Below the pieces are notes generated by a model. That model made no database searches. It worked only from the letters and a program-made list of their open reading frames with translations, and had not been told where the DNA came from. Both the position numbers and the translations under genes were made by a program. From positions 1 to 64,000 of the forward strand of contig CAJOFH010000018.1 in the NCBI GenBank assembly GCA_905233845.1: DNA of 64,000 nucleotides, in the 5' to 3' direction. This document shows, piece by piece, positions 17,259-25,977 of the stretch; position 1 is the first letter of the stretch; every line of letters starts with the position of its first letter. Source of the stretch: an uncultured Muribaculaceae bacterium (lineage in GTDB: Bacteria; Bacteroidota; Bacteroidia; Bacteroidales; Muribaculaceae).

Positions 17259-19655
17259 TTAGAACGATTTCATTTTGTAGAATGAGCGGTAGACGAAGTA
17301 GAGTGCGATTAGGACGAAGGCGATTCCGAAGTATGGTGCCAGGCTTCGGAAGTTTTCGCTGATGGCGATTTCCATGGCAAGCACGCCAAACAATGTGGTG
17401 AACTTGATGATGGGGTTCAAGGCTACCGAACTGGTGTCCTTAAATGGGTCGCCCACGGTGTCGCCCACCACGCTTGCGTCGTGCAGTGGTGTGCCCTTGG
17501 CCTTGAGGTCAACCTCAACGACTTTCTTAGCGTTGTCCCAAGCGCCACCGGCATTTGCCATGAAGACAGCTTGGAAAAGTCCGAATACCGCAATTGAGAT
17601 GAGGTAGCTGACGAAGAGGCACACAGCATTGTCGCCACCGATGCTGCCTGGAGACGAGAGGCATGCGAAACCGAGTGCGAAGCAGAAGATGGCGATGAAA
17701 ATGTTGATCATGCCCTTCTGGGCATACTCGGTGCAGATTCGCACAACCTCTTGCGACTTGTTGATGTCGGCCTTCTTAGGAGCGTTGGCGTCGAGCTTGA
17801 TGTTGTTCTTGATGAAGTCTACGGCACGGTTAGCACCAGTGGTGACGGCTTGCATTGACGAGCCGGTGAACCAGAAAACAACACAACCACCAAGGATGAA
17901 TCCAAGGATAGAGTAAGGGTTGAGGAGGTTGAGGATGCTTGCAGGCTCGATGCCGAGTGTGTGCTGAATCATGAGGATGAGCGAGAAAATCATAGTTGTA
18001 GCTCCTGCAACAGCAGTACCGATGAGTACTGGTTTGGCTGTAGCCTTGAAGGTATTTCCTGCGCCATCGTTGGCCTCAAGGTAGTATTTCGCTTTCTCGA
18101 AGTCAGGAGTAAATCCAAACTCGCCCTCGATGTCGGTCTTAGCCTTCTCTATATCGTCCTCGATAAGTGAGAGCTCATAAACCGATTGAGCGTTGTCGGT
18201 CACTGGTCCGTAGCTGTCGACAGCGATGGTCACAGGCCCCATTCCAAGCATACCGAATGCCACAAGGCCAAAAGCGAAGATTGAGAAATATGAGCCTAAA
18301 AGACCTTCCATTGCAAACTCTGAAGAGGCGAGATAAGCGATGAGCATCAGCACAAAGAACACGATGCCAGTCCAAAAACTACCGAAGTTGCCTGAAACAA
18401 GACCTGAGAGGATGTTGAGCGAAGCGCCACCTTGACGCGATGTCTCAACCACTTCCTTAACGTGAGTAGAGGTTGGTGAGGTGAAGAGCTTGGTAATCTC
18501 GGGGATGAGAGCTGCTCCCAGCGTTCCACATGAAATTATCGTTGCCAGTCCTATCCACCAGTTGTTGCCCAGGTCCTTGAGCAAGAAGTAGCTGGCGAGG
18601 AAGGTAGCAATGATTGAGAAAATAGAGGTAATCCACACCAGACTTGTGAGCGGTTTCTCAAAGTCGAGGTCGTCGGCTTTACTGTATTTAGATTTCGACA
18701 GCGCGCCGTTGATATAATAAGAGAGCACCGAGGTCACAACACCAAGGATGCGCATTACGAAAATCCACACAAGGAGTTGGATTTGGAACTGTGGATCAAC
18801 AGCCAATAAGATGAACGACACAAGAGCTACACCAGTAACGCCATAGGTCTCGAAACCGTCGGCAGTAGGGCCAATCGAGTCGCCTGCGTTGTCGCCAGTA
18901 CAGTCGGCGATAACACCAGGGTTGCGGGGGTCGTCCTCGCCAATCTTGAACACCACCTTCATGAGGTCGCTGCCGATGTCGGCAATCTTGGTGAAGATAC
19001 CGCCAGCGATACGCAGTGCACTTGCTCCCAGCGACTCACCAATGGCAAAGCCAATGAAGCAGCTTCCAGCGAGGTTCTCGGGCATAAACATGAGGATGAC
19101 AAGCATGAGTAGCAGCTCAACGCAGATGAGCACCACGCCAATGCTCATACCAGCCGACAAAGGAATGTTGAGCAGGTCGAGAGGGTGACGTTTAAGAGAT
19201 GCGAATGCCATGCGGCTGTTGGCAAGAGTGTTCATGCGGACGCCGAACCAAGCAACGGCGTAAGAGCCGAGTATACCGATAATGGTCCAAGCAAGGATGA
19301 GAAGCACTGAGCCAACGGGCATACCTGAAAGAACTCCAAAGTAAAGTGCTATAGCAGCACCGATAAAGAGGAACAGGATACCAAGGAATTTCCCTTGTTG
19401 CTTGAGATAGGTAGAGCACGTCTTGAAGATTACGTTGCCAATCTCGAGCATTGAACTGTGGGCTTTGAGTTTGCGCACTTTGCTGAATTGCCATAGACCA
19501 AACAGCATACCAAGAATAACAATGAGAAATCCCCAATAGAGCACGCTCGTGTTTGGATCTTGCGCAAATCCTTCGGGCATTTTTAAATCGGCCTCGCTGG
19601 CAAAGAGCGATACCGGAAGCATCAACATGGTTAATGCGGAAAGTAATTTTTTCAT
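17259..19655 (-). CDS. hppA: Membrane-bound ion-pumping pyrophosphatase
   Basis: 798 residues, longer than most members (about 660-770), with about 16 helices. It couples pyrophosphate hydrolysis to H+ and/or Na+ export. The catalytic Asp-rich loops are visible: GEDDPRNPGVIADCTGDNAGD, continuing to a FETYG motif, and near the C-terminus GDTVGDPFKDTSS. The region usually reading DNVGDVAGMGADLFESY is altered to DNAGDSIGPTADGFETYG. The potassium site has GNTFKATAK, with Lys where K+-dependent enzymes have Ala, so it is probably K+-independent. These changes suggest the divergent, Na+-regulated branch, which is inference. The first residues look like a cleavable or extra N-terminal helix (MKKLLSALTMLMLPVSLFA). 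It is a single gene with its own promoter and terminator. Confidence 0.94.
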   Translation of the reverse strand: MKKLLSALTMLMLPVSLFASEADLKMPEGFAQDPNTSVLYWGFLIVILGMLFGLWQFSKVRKLKAHSSMLEIGNVIFKTCSTYLKQQGKFLGILFLFIGAAIALYFGVLSGMPVGSVLLILAWTIIGILGSYAVAWFGVRMNTLANSRMAFASLKRHPLDLLNIPLSAGMSIGVVLICVELLLMLVILMFMPENLAGSCFIGFAIGESLGASALRIAGGIFTKIADIGSDLMKVVFKIGEDDPRNPGVIADCTGDNAGDSIGPTADGFETYGVTGVALVSFILLAVDPQFQIQLLVWIFVMRILGVVTSVLSYYINGALSKSKYSKADDLDFEKPLTSLVWITSIFSIIATFLASYFLLKDLGNNWWIGLATIISCGTLGAALIPEITKLFTSPTSTHVKEVVETSRQGGASLNILSGLVSGNFGSFWTGIVFFVLMLIAYLASSEFAMEGLLGSYFSIFAFGLVAFGMLGMGPVTIAVDSYGPVTDNAQSVYELSLIEDDIEKAKTDIEGEFGFTPDFEKAKYYLEANDGAGNTFKATAKPVLIGTAVAGATTMIFSLILMIQHTLGIEPASILNLLNPYSILGFILGGCVVFWFTGSSMQAVTTGANRAVDFIKNNIKLDANAPKKADINKSQEVVRICTEYAQKGMINIFIAIFCFALGFACLSSPGSIGGDNAVCLFVSYLISIAVFGLFQAVFMANAGGAWDNAKKVVEVDLKAKGTPLHDASVVGDTVGDPFKDTSSVALNPIIKFTTLFGVLAMEIAISENFRSLAPYFGIAFVLIALYFVYRSFYKMKSF

Positions 19656-19739
19656 ATACTTATATTAGATTATAATTAAATAGTCTATGTTATAGATATT
19701 TAGTTTGTCATCTCATGGTGTAGCCATAATTTGAGCGTG

Positions 19740-19769
19740 TAAAGTTAGCAAAAATAGCCTAAATAACAA
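19740..19769 (-). promoter_or_regulatory. Promoter of the pyrophosphatase gene
   Basis: Minus strand: TTG (19769-19767), 19 bases, TAACTTTA (19747-19740), one mismatch to the -7 consensus. It implies an untranslated leader of about 80 bases. Confidence 0.45.
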
Positions 19770-19850
19770 AAATTAGCATCAAATTTCAACTAATATTAAT
19801 AAAAATGAGAGTTCAAAAAAAATAGGGTGGATATTGGAGAGGATGGGTTA

Positions 19851-19892
19851 ATAAAAAAACTGGCATCAAGCTTCATGCTTTGATACCAGTTT
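19851..19892 (-). terminator. Terminator of gapA
   Basis: On the minus strand AAACTGGTATCAAAGC pairs with GCTTGATGCCAGTTT and is followed by a run of T. It lies just downstream of the gapA stop. Confidence 0.8.
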
Positions 19893-19917
19893 GTGTTGAA
19901 TGTTCGTTGTTGGCTAA

Positions 19918-20958
<1,041 letters not shown>

Positions 20959-21072
20959 TCAGTAAATTGTTTAAAATAATTAATTATAATTGCCTAAAAA
21001 GTATTATCTTTGCACAAACTATTGCAATAGTATGAAAATGGTTGAGACTAATACTCTCCAATTTTTCGGCTG

Positions 21073-21103
21073 CAAAATTAATATATTTTATAGTCATTTA
21101 CAA
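21073..21103 (-). promoter_or_regulatory. Promoter of gapA
   Basis: Minus strand: TTG (21103-21101), 20 bases, TAATTTTG (21080-21073). The leader to the gapA ATG would be about 110 bases. A plus-strand TATCTTTG at 21005-21012 inside this leader lacks a well-placed TTG. Confidence 0.6.
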
Positions 21104-21203
21104 TAAAATATTGGTAGTAGTGACCTCAATTAAGAATGTTTAATAGTTTTATTATTTGAGTTGGATACACTTATTTTATTAACTTTTAAATATTTACATT
21201 ATT

Positions 21204-21593
21204 ATGGGTTTTGTAAAAGAGTTTAAAGAGTTTGCCATGAAGGGCAACGTAATGGACATGGCTGTTGGTGTAATCATTGGCGGCGCGTTTGGTAAAATTG
21301 TTAGTTCATTGGTTGATGATGTGCTGATGCCAGCCATTGGTATGCTTACTGGCAATGTTGATTTCACAAGCTTGGCATTGAAGATTGGTGAAGGCGAGGG
21401 TGCTGCAGTGCTTAAGTATGGCACTTTCATCCAGAATATCATCGACTTCTTGATTATTGCTCTGTGTATCTTCTTAATGATCAAGGGCATGAATAAGCTC
21501 ACCAAGAAGAAAGAAGAGGAGCCAGCACCTGCCGAGCCCAGCAACGAGGAGAAACTCTTGGGCGAGATTCGCGACTTGCTGAAGAACAAGTGA
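21204..21593 (+). CDS. mscL: Large-conductance mechanosensitive channel MscL
   Basis: 129 residues, the usual length. MscL opens under membrane tension to release solutes during hypo-osmotic shock. Visible are the amphipathic N-terminus [23 protein letters not shown] leading into TM1 with the Gly-rich pore helix [14 protein letters not shown]2 around [18 protein letters not shown], and the charged cytoplasmic bundle at the end ([13 protein letters not shown]). It converges on the nucleoside kinase operon across a strong hairpin. Confidence 0.97.
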   Translation: MGFVKEFKEFAMKGNVMDMAVGVIIGGAFGKIVSSLVDDVLMPAIGMLTGNVDFTSLALKIGEGEGAAVLKYGTFIQNIIDFLIIALCIFLMIKGMNKLTKKKEEEPAPAEPSNEEKLLGEIRDLLKNK

Positions 21594-21640
21594 TTTTATG
21601 GCGCTTCGCGCATTTAGAGATTAGGGAAGCCCCTATTGAC

Positions 21641-21675
21641 AACAACTGCATCGAGAATTTCTCGATGCAGTTGTT
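21641..21675. terminator. Convergent terminator mscL / nucleoside kinase operon
   Basis: A 17-bp perfect stem: AACAACTGCATCGAGAA with TTCTCGATGCAGTTGTT, and a one-base loop centre. T-rich sequence is weak on the plus side, but the hairpin is very strong. Confidence 0.75.
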
Positions 21676-21693
21676 GTTAGTGTGTTATCACGA

Positions 21694-23385
21694 TTAATCG
21701 CGTGAGGGGTACTTGAAGCTTGAACCTCCAAGGAACTCTCGCATGATGCTTGTGGGCGGAATTTCCTTGTCATCGACTGGGATGAAGTAGTGAATGAACT
21801 TGAGCAGTCGGTGCGCTTCGGAGTACTCCGGGCAATTCTTAGGTACCGATGACAAGATTAGCTCGGCATGTGGTCTCAAAACCGCGAACTCAATGTTTAG
21901 AGCCGAGTTGAACATCATGTCGGCATTCTCCTGATAAGGTGCTATCCATTTCTCCTCGGCAAGGCACACGTTTTTCCAGTGGCTGATTGTCTCGGTTGCG
22001 GTAAATGCCCCCTTGTTATAGTCGCGGATGATGCGACGTAGCAAGCGGTTGTCGCTCGTTGGCACCCAGTTGTGGTCATCGAGCGAGATGCTGGTAAGGG
22101 TAGAGATGTAAATTTTGAATTTAGCATCTTCGGGAATGTGCTCTGTGAGCATAGGGTTAAGAGCATGAATGCCCTCGATAATGAGTACAGTGTCGTTCTT
22201 GAGTTTGAGTTTCTTGCCATTATACTCTCGCATACCAGTGACGAAATTGTATTCGGGGATTTCCACTCTCTCGCCTTGCATCAGGCGCATGAGGTGATCT
22301 TCTAGCAGTTCGCAGTCAACCGCTTTGATATTGTCGAAGTCATAGTCACCATTAGGCAGCAGTGGTGTGTCAACGCGGTTTACAAAGTAGTCGTCGGTAG
22401 AGAAAGAAAGGGGTCTTAGTCCGCAAGCCAGCAGCTGAATAGACAGACGTTTGCAGAAGGTGGTCTTTCCTGAGCTCGATGGCCCCGAGATGAGAACAAT
22501 GCGGATGGGGTTCTCCTTGTCACGGAAACGTCGGTCAATCTCCTCGGCAATTTGGACGATTTTCTTCTCTTGCAGTGCCTCGCTCACTTGAATGAGCTCG
22601 GAGGCGTGTCCACTGAGAATAGCTTTGTTCACATCACCGGCATTTGACTGTCGCATAATCACGTCCCAGTGTACTTTCTCGGCAAACATCTCGAAAGTGC
22701 GCGGCATGTCGTGCATTTCGGAGAGCTTGGTGGGGTCATCCCAATCGTGAGTGCGGAGCATCAAGCCATCCTTATAGCGAATCACGTCCCACACTTTAAG
22801 ATATCCTGCCGATGGCACGAGTGGTCCATAGAAGTAGTCGGCGGTGTCTTCGAGTGTGAAGTAGTCGCTGTAAATTTGTCCGCTCGACTCGAGGAGTTTT
22901 ACCTTGTCGGCAAATCCACGTTCGGCAAAGGCCTTTATTGCATCTTCGGTCGTTGCCTCATGTCGGTGGAATACCATGTCGTTATCGACGATTTCATGCA
23001 TACGCTTCCGTATATTCTCGATGTCTTCGTCGGTAACGGGTTCGTTGTTCTTTTTCCTTAGGTTACAGTAATATCCACCCGAGATGGGGTGCTCGATAAA
23101 GAGTTTGCTCCCAGGGCAAGTGTCGCTTGTCGCCTTGTAGAGCACGAAGCAAAGCGAGCGCACGTAAGCTCGGTATCCCGAGCCACGACGGGCGTCCATG
23201 AATTCTACATCTCGATTTTGGAAGAGCCTGAACTTTAGTCCTTGCGAGGCATTGTTCACCTTAGCAGAGACAACTGGGTAGGTAAAGTTCAGCTCGTCGG
23301 CCATCGAGTTGTAGACTTCTAGTAGAGACGTTCCCTCCGGAAATTCTCTAGTCACATTGTTGTTTTTGCATCGGATTTGTAACAT
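21694..23385 (-). CDS. Nucleoside kinase with N-terminal TGS and tRNA-synthetase-like domains
   Basis: 563 residues. An N-terminal TGS-like domain (1-60) and a ThrRS-type second domain (about 60-220, with FIEHPISGGYYCNL) precede a uridine-kinase/phosphoribulokinase-like domain. Its P-loop GPSSSGKTTFCKRL is near residue 305 and FSTDDYFVNR follows. This fused form is common in Bacteroidetes and Firmicutes and is usually annotated as a nucleoside or uridine kinase; the true substrate is not settled. It is last in a five-gene operon that starts with parC and lies 20 bases after trmO. Confidence 0.9.
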   Translation of the reverse strand: MLQIRCKNNNVTREFPEGTSLLEVYNSMADELNFTYPVVSAKVNNASQGLKFRLFQNRDVEFMDARRGSGYRAYVRSLCFVLYKATSDTCPGSKLFIEHPISGGYYCNLRKKNNEPVTDEDIENIRKRMHEIVDNDMVFHRHEATTEDAIKAFAERGFADKVKLLESSGQIYSDYFTLEDTADYFYGPLVPSAGYLKVWDVIRYKDGLMLRTHDWDDPTKLSEMHDMPRTFEMFAEKVHWDVIMRQSNAGDVNKAILSGHASELIQVSEALQEKKIVQIAEEIDRRFRDKENPIRIVLISGPSSSGKTTFCKRLSIQLLACGLRPLSFSTDDYFVNRVDTPLLPNGDYDFDNIKAVDCELLEDHLMRLMQGERVEIPEYNFVTGMREYNGKKLKLKNDTVLIIEGIHALNPMLTEHIPEDAKFKIYISTLTSISLDDHNWVPTSDNRLLRRIIRDYNKGAFTATETISHWKNVCLAEEKWIAPYQENADMMFNSALNIEFAVLRPHAELILSSVPKNCPEYSEAHRLLKFIHYFIPVDDKEIPPTSIMREFLGGSSFKYPSRD

Positions 23386-23405
23386 GGGGTAAGAAATTTA
23401 TATAG

Positions 23406-24074
23406 TTATTGTTCAATTACTTTCAGAATATTTCCATCGACGATGAAATGGATGTCGTGAGAGTCGAAGCGCATGCCGTAGACCTTGGTATGGTCGTTGT
23501 GGTAGTGTGGTCGTGGGTCGAGTGCAAGCGATTGCTTGAGGGCTTCGAGTTGCTGAGGTGAGAACTGTTGTGCCACCTCACTTGGTATTTCTACCTCAAG
23601 GGCTTGCCATCGGTTGTTGTCGACAAAGCCGCTGCGTGCTTCGGGATGAGCGTCGGCATAGGCTATGTAGGGTTTAATATCGTAGATGGGTGTTCCGTCC
23701 ATTAGGTCGGCACCAGTGACGTGAATTACTGGTCCTTGTGGTGTGTCGAGCTCAATCTTTTGGAGCTTCACCGCCGAGAGGCCCAGAGGGTTGTGTCGAT
23801 AAGGCGAACGGGTGGCATAGACCCCAATTCGTGTGTTGCCTCCCAGTCGTGGTGGTCGCACGGTGGGGCTTGTCGCGGTGTGCTTGTTTGCCGAGAATTC
23901 CCAGATTAGCCAGATGTAATCGAACTCCTCAAGTCCTCGCAGGCCGTCGGGATTTTGGAACTCTGGTAGGAACGTTATGCGCCCTGTTAGCTTCTCGACA
24001 AGCCCGCTTTGCCGAGGTATTCCGAATTTCTCCTTGAAAGGCGAATGGAACGTTGCTATGGGCGTTATATTCAT
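23406..24074 (-). CDS. trmO: tRNA N6-threonylcarbamoyladenosine(37) methyltransferase TrmO
   Basis: 222 residues of the TsaA/YaeB family. It transfers a methyl group from AdoMet to the t6A37 base of tRNA-Thr reading ACY codons. The family pattern is clear: FHSPFKEKFGIPRQSGLV, YIWLIWEFSANK, PPRLGGNTRIGVYATRSPYRHNPLGLS and GADLMDGTPIYDIKPYI. The C-terminal extension (about 160-222) is typical of the longer bacterial form. It lies five bases downstream of an S41 peptidase gene, so it is probably cotranscribed. Confidence 0.94.
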   Translation of the reverse strand: MNITPIATFHSPFKEKFGIPRQSGLVEKLTGRITFLPEFQNPDGLRGLEEFDYIWLIWEFSANKHTATSPTVRPPRLGGNTRIGVYATRSPYRHNPLGLSAVKLQKIELDTPQGPVIHVTGADLMDGTPIYDIKPYIAYADAHPEARSGFVDNNRWQALEVEIPSEVAQQFSPQQLEALKQSLALDPRPHYHNDHTKVYGMRFDSHDIHFIVDGNILKVIEQ

Positions 24075-24079
24075 CTCGG

Positions 24080-25099
24080 TTAACTGTTGGTTCGTTTTTG
24101 TTGTAGAATTTCGAACGCTTTTTCCAGGATTGAGTCCTTGCCACTGGCTATGTCATCTTGCGTCATGTCGACTTTAACGTCGGGTTCCACACCAAACTCC
24201 GTGAGTTTTCCGTCAGGTCCCGTGATTGGTGCTGCCGAGAATCGCACGCTCCAACCATTGGGGAGCTCGCTGTTGAAGGGCAGGCCGCATCCCCCACCAG
24301 TGGTGTCGCCCACGATGGTGACGTTAGGTAGCGACTTCATGATTGAGACGAAATTGTTCGTTGCACTGAACGAGCCTCGATTAGTGAGCACGACTATCGG
24401 TTTGTTGTAGTGTACTCTACCATGTGCAGGTTCAAAGTAGTAGTCGTAAGGCTCGGAGAACTCGTTGTGGCCTGTTCCTGTCTTATGCTGGATAGAGCCG
24501 GCATAGGTTCGCTCATCGATGAAACGTCCCACGAGCGTCTCGACATTAGTGAGGTAACCACCTCCGTTGCTTCTTACGTCGATGACAAGTCCGTCGCTTG
24601 TAGCGATGTTACTGAAAATTACGTCGAGGTTGCCGTCGCCAATTGTAATAGAAAAGTCTCCATAATACATATAGGCGAAATTGTTGTCCAGAATGTGATA
24701 CTTTATGCCCGAAGCCTTACGGTAGTTAAAGTTCAGGTAATGCTCGTCGATGAGCCGTTCGTCATAGTTCGCTGGATACTGTTCCCAGATCCAGTAACGT
24801 GAAACGTCTAAAGCCGATATCAGATTAGTGTGCCCGTCTTTCAGTTCTTTGAGCATGTCGCTGCACAAGTCGAAAAGTTCGCGGTTGGTTATTCCGTCGT
24901 GAAGCTTGGCACGATACTTGGCACGAACCTCGTTCCAGTCGACATCCTTGTAGGCAAAGAAACAGTAGTGCTCATCGAGGATAGTCCATAGAGCATCGAA
25001 GTTGCCGTAAGGGTCATTGTCCCATTCCACTTGCTCATGGCAGGCGGTGAGCGGCAGCATCGCAAGGATAGCGATCAAAGTGTAGAGCACTCGTTTCAT
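24080..25099 (-). CDS. S41-family peptidase lipoprotein
   Basis: 339 residues. The lipoprotein signal ends in LTACHEQ. It belongs to the C-terminal-processing peptidase (S41) family. A helical N-terminal part (about 30-130) is followed by the peptidase core with GLVIDVRSNGGGY and the nucleophile Ser in NRGSFSATNNF; FGVEPDVKVD closes the core. No PDZ domain is evident, as in tricorn-like or Bacteroidetes short S41 proteins. The ATG overlaps the stop of the preceding gene by four bases (ATGA). It probably acts at the outer membrane or periplasm; the substrate is unknown. Confidence 0.9.
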   Translation of the reverse strand: MKRVLYTLIAILAMLPLTACHEQVEWDNDPYGNFDALWTILDEHYCFFAYKDVDWNEVRAKYRAKLHDGITNRELFDLCSDMLKELKDGHTNLISALDVSRYWIWEQYPANYDERLIDEHYLNFNYRKASGIKYHILDNNFAYMYYGDFSITIGDGNLDVIFSNIATSDGLVIDVRSNGGGYLTNVETLVGRFIDERTYAGSIQHKTGTGHNEFSEPYDYYFEPAHGRVHYNKPIVVLTNRGSFSATNNFVSIMKSLPNVTIVGDTTGGGCGLPFNSELPNGWSVRFSAAPITGPDGKLTEFGVEPDVKVDMTQDDIASGKDSILEKAFEILQQKRTNS

Positions 25100-25974
25100 T
25101 GATACATTGAGGATATAAAATTGTTGTTAACTTTAGCTTTCTTCTTTGGACTCACGCTTAAAAACTCTCCACCTAAACCAATCACCAGATAGTGGGCTAT
25201 AGAACGTGTGTTGATATTGTTGGTCCAAGAGGAGTTGATGCGGTTTCGGTATCCCACGCGCAGGATGGTGTTGCCTAGATGCAGGTCGGCCGAGAGAGTG
25301 TGGTCGAGGTCGAAATGGTTGCCCCACCACCCAAAGTGGGTGAGGTTGCTGTGATTGCCCAGATAAATCTCGTAGTAAGCCTCATCGTAGTCGGGCGAGA
25401 AGAATACACCTGCCACAGGCAATGCCACTTGATATCGGAGCGTGATGGGCAGTCGCTTGATGTGAGTGTTGTAGATTGCCTGCCCCATGAACCCCACATT
25501 CCAGAGGATGCGTGTCGATACCAGGTTGTTGCTGTTGTAGGCATTGTAGAGAACACCTCCACGGAATTGCGTCTCACCACCCAGCTGGAATTGCAGATTG
25601 GGTGCCAACACATTGTTCCATCGTCGCATCATAGCCCATCGTGCGTCAATCATGAGAGCATGTGCGTCGTGGTTGCCAGCAGGATTGTGGGTGTAGGAAT
25701 AGTCGGTCTCTATGCTTAGCTGTCGAGTCCATCGCTGAGGGTCGAATCCAAAGGCTTGTTGAGCCTCATAGCCCAAAGCAACAGCGTTCCCTCCATATTT
25801 AATTGGGGATATATAGGTGTCGAGTTCAGTAGCGTGCCCATACTGCGCCGAGAAAATTGATGCCACAGGTCGCAAAGGCTTCTCGTTTTCTGCGTCTTGC
25901 GCCAGTGCGCACTGCGTGCTCCATGCTAAAAACAGGGAGATAAGAAGAAACCTTATGTCGACCTTGAGAATCAT
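25096..25974 (-). CDS. Exported beta-rich protein, possibly DUF3316
   Basis: 292 residues with a signal peptide (cleavage after CALAQ). The body alternates aromatic and polar residues in strands (for example WTRQLSIETDYSYTHN, TLRYQVALPVAGVFFS, ILRVGYRNRINSSW), which looks like an outer-membrane beta-barrel or surface beta-protein. It resembles the Bacteroidetes DUF3316 group, but I cannot confirm this by eye. It starts three bases after the parC stop and overlaps the S41 peptidase start, so it is in the middle of a tight operon. Function unknown. Confidence 0.72.
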   Translation of the reverse strand: MILKVDIRFLLISLFLAWSTQCALAQDAENEKPLRPVASIFSAQYGHATELDTYISPIKYGGNAVALGYEAQQAFGFDPQRWTRQLSIETDYSYTHNPAGNHDAHALMIDARWAMMRRWNNVLAPNLQFQLGGETQFRGGVLYNAYNSNNLVSTRILWNVGFMGQAIYNTHIKRLPITLRYQVALPVAGVFFSPDYDEAYYEIYLGNHSNLTHFGWWGNHFDLDHTLSADLHLGNTILRVGYRNRINSSWTNNINTRSIAHYLVIGLGGEFLSVSPKKKAKVNNNFISSMYQ

Positions 25975-25977
25975 AGT

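Noticed and set aside
21005..21012. TATCTTTG as mscL promoter
   Set aside because: No TTG at the right distance and the leader would be almost 190 bases. The box may be chance in AT-rich DNA.
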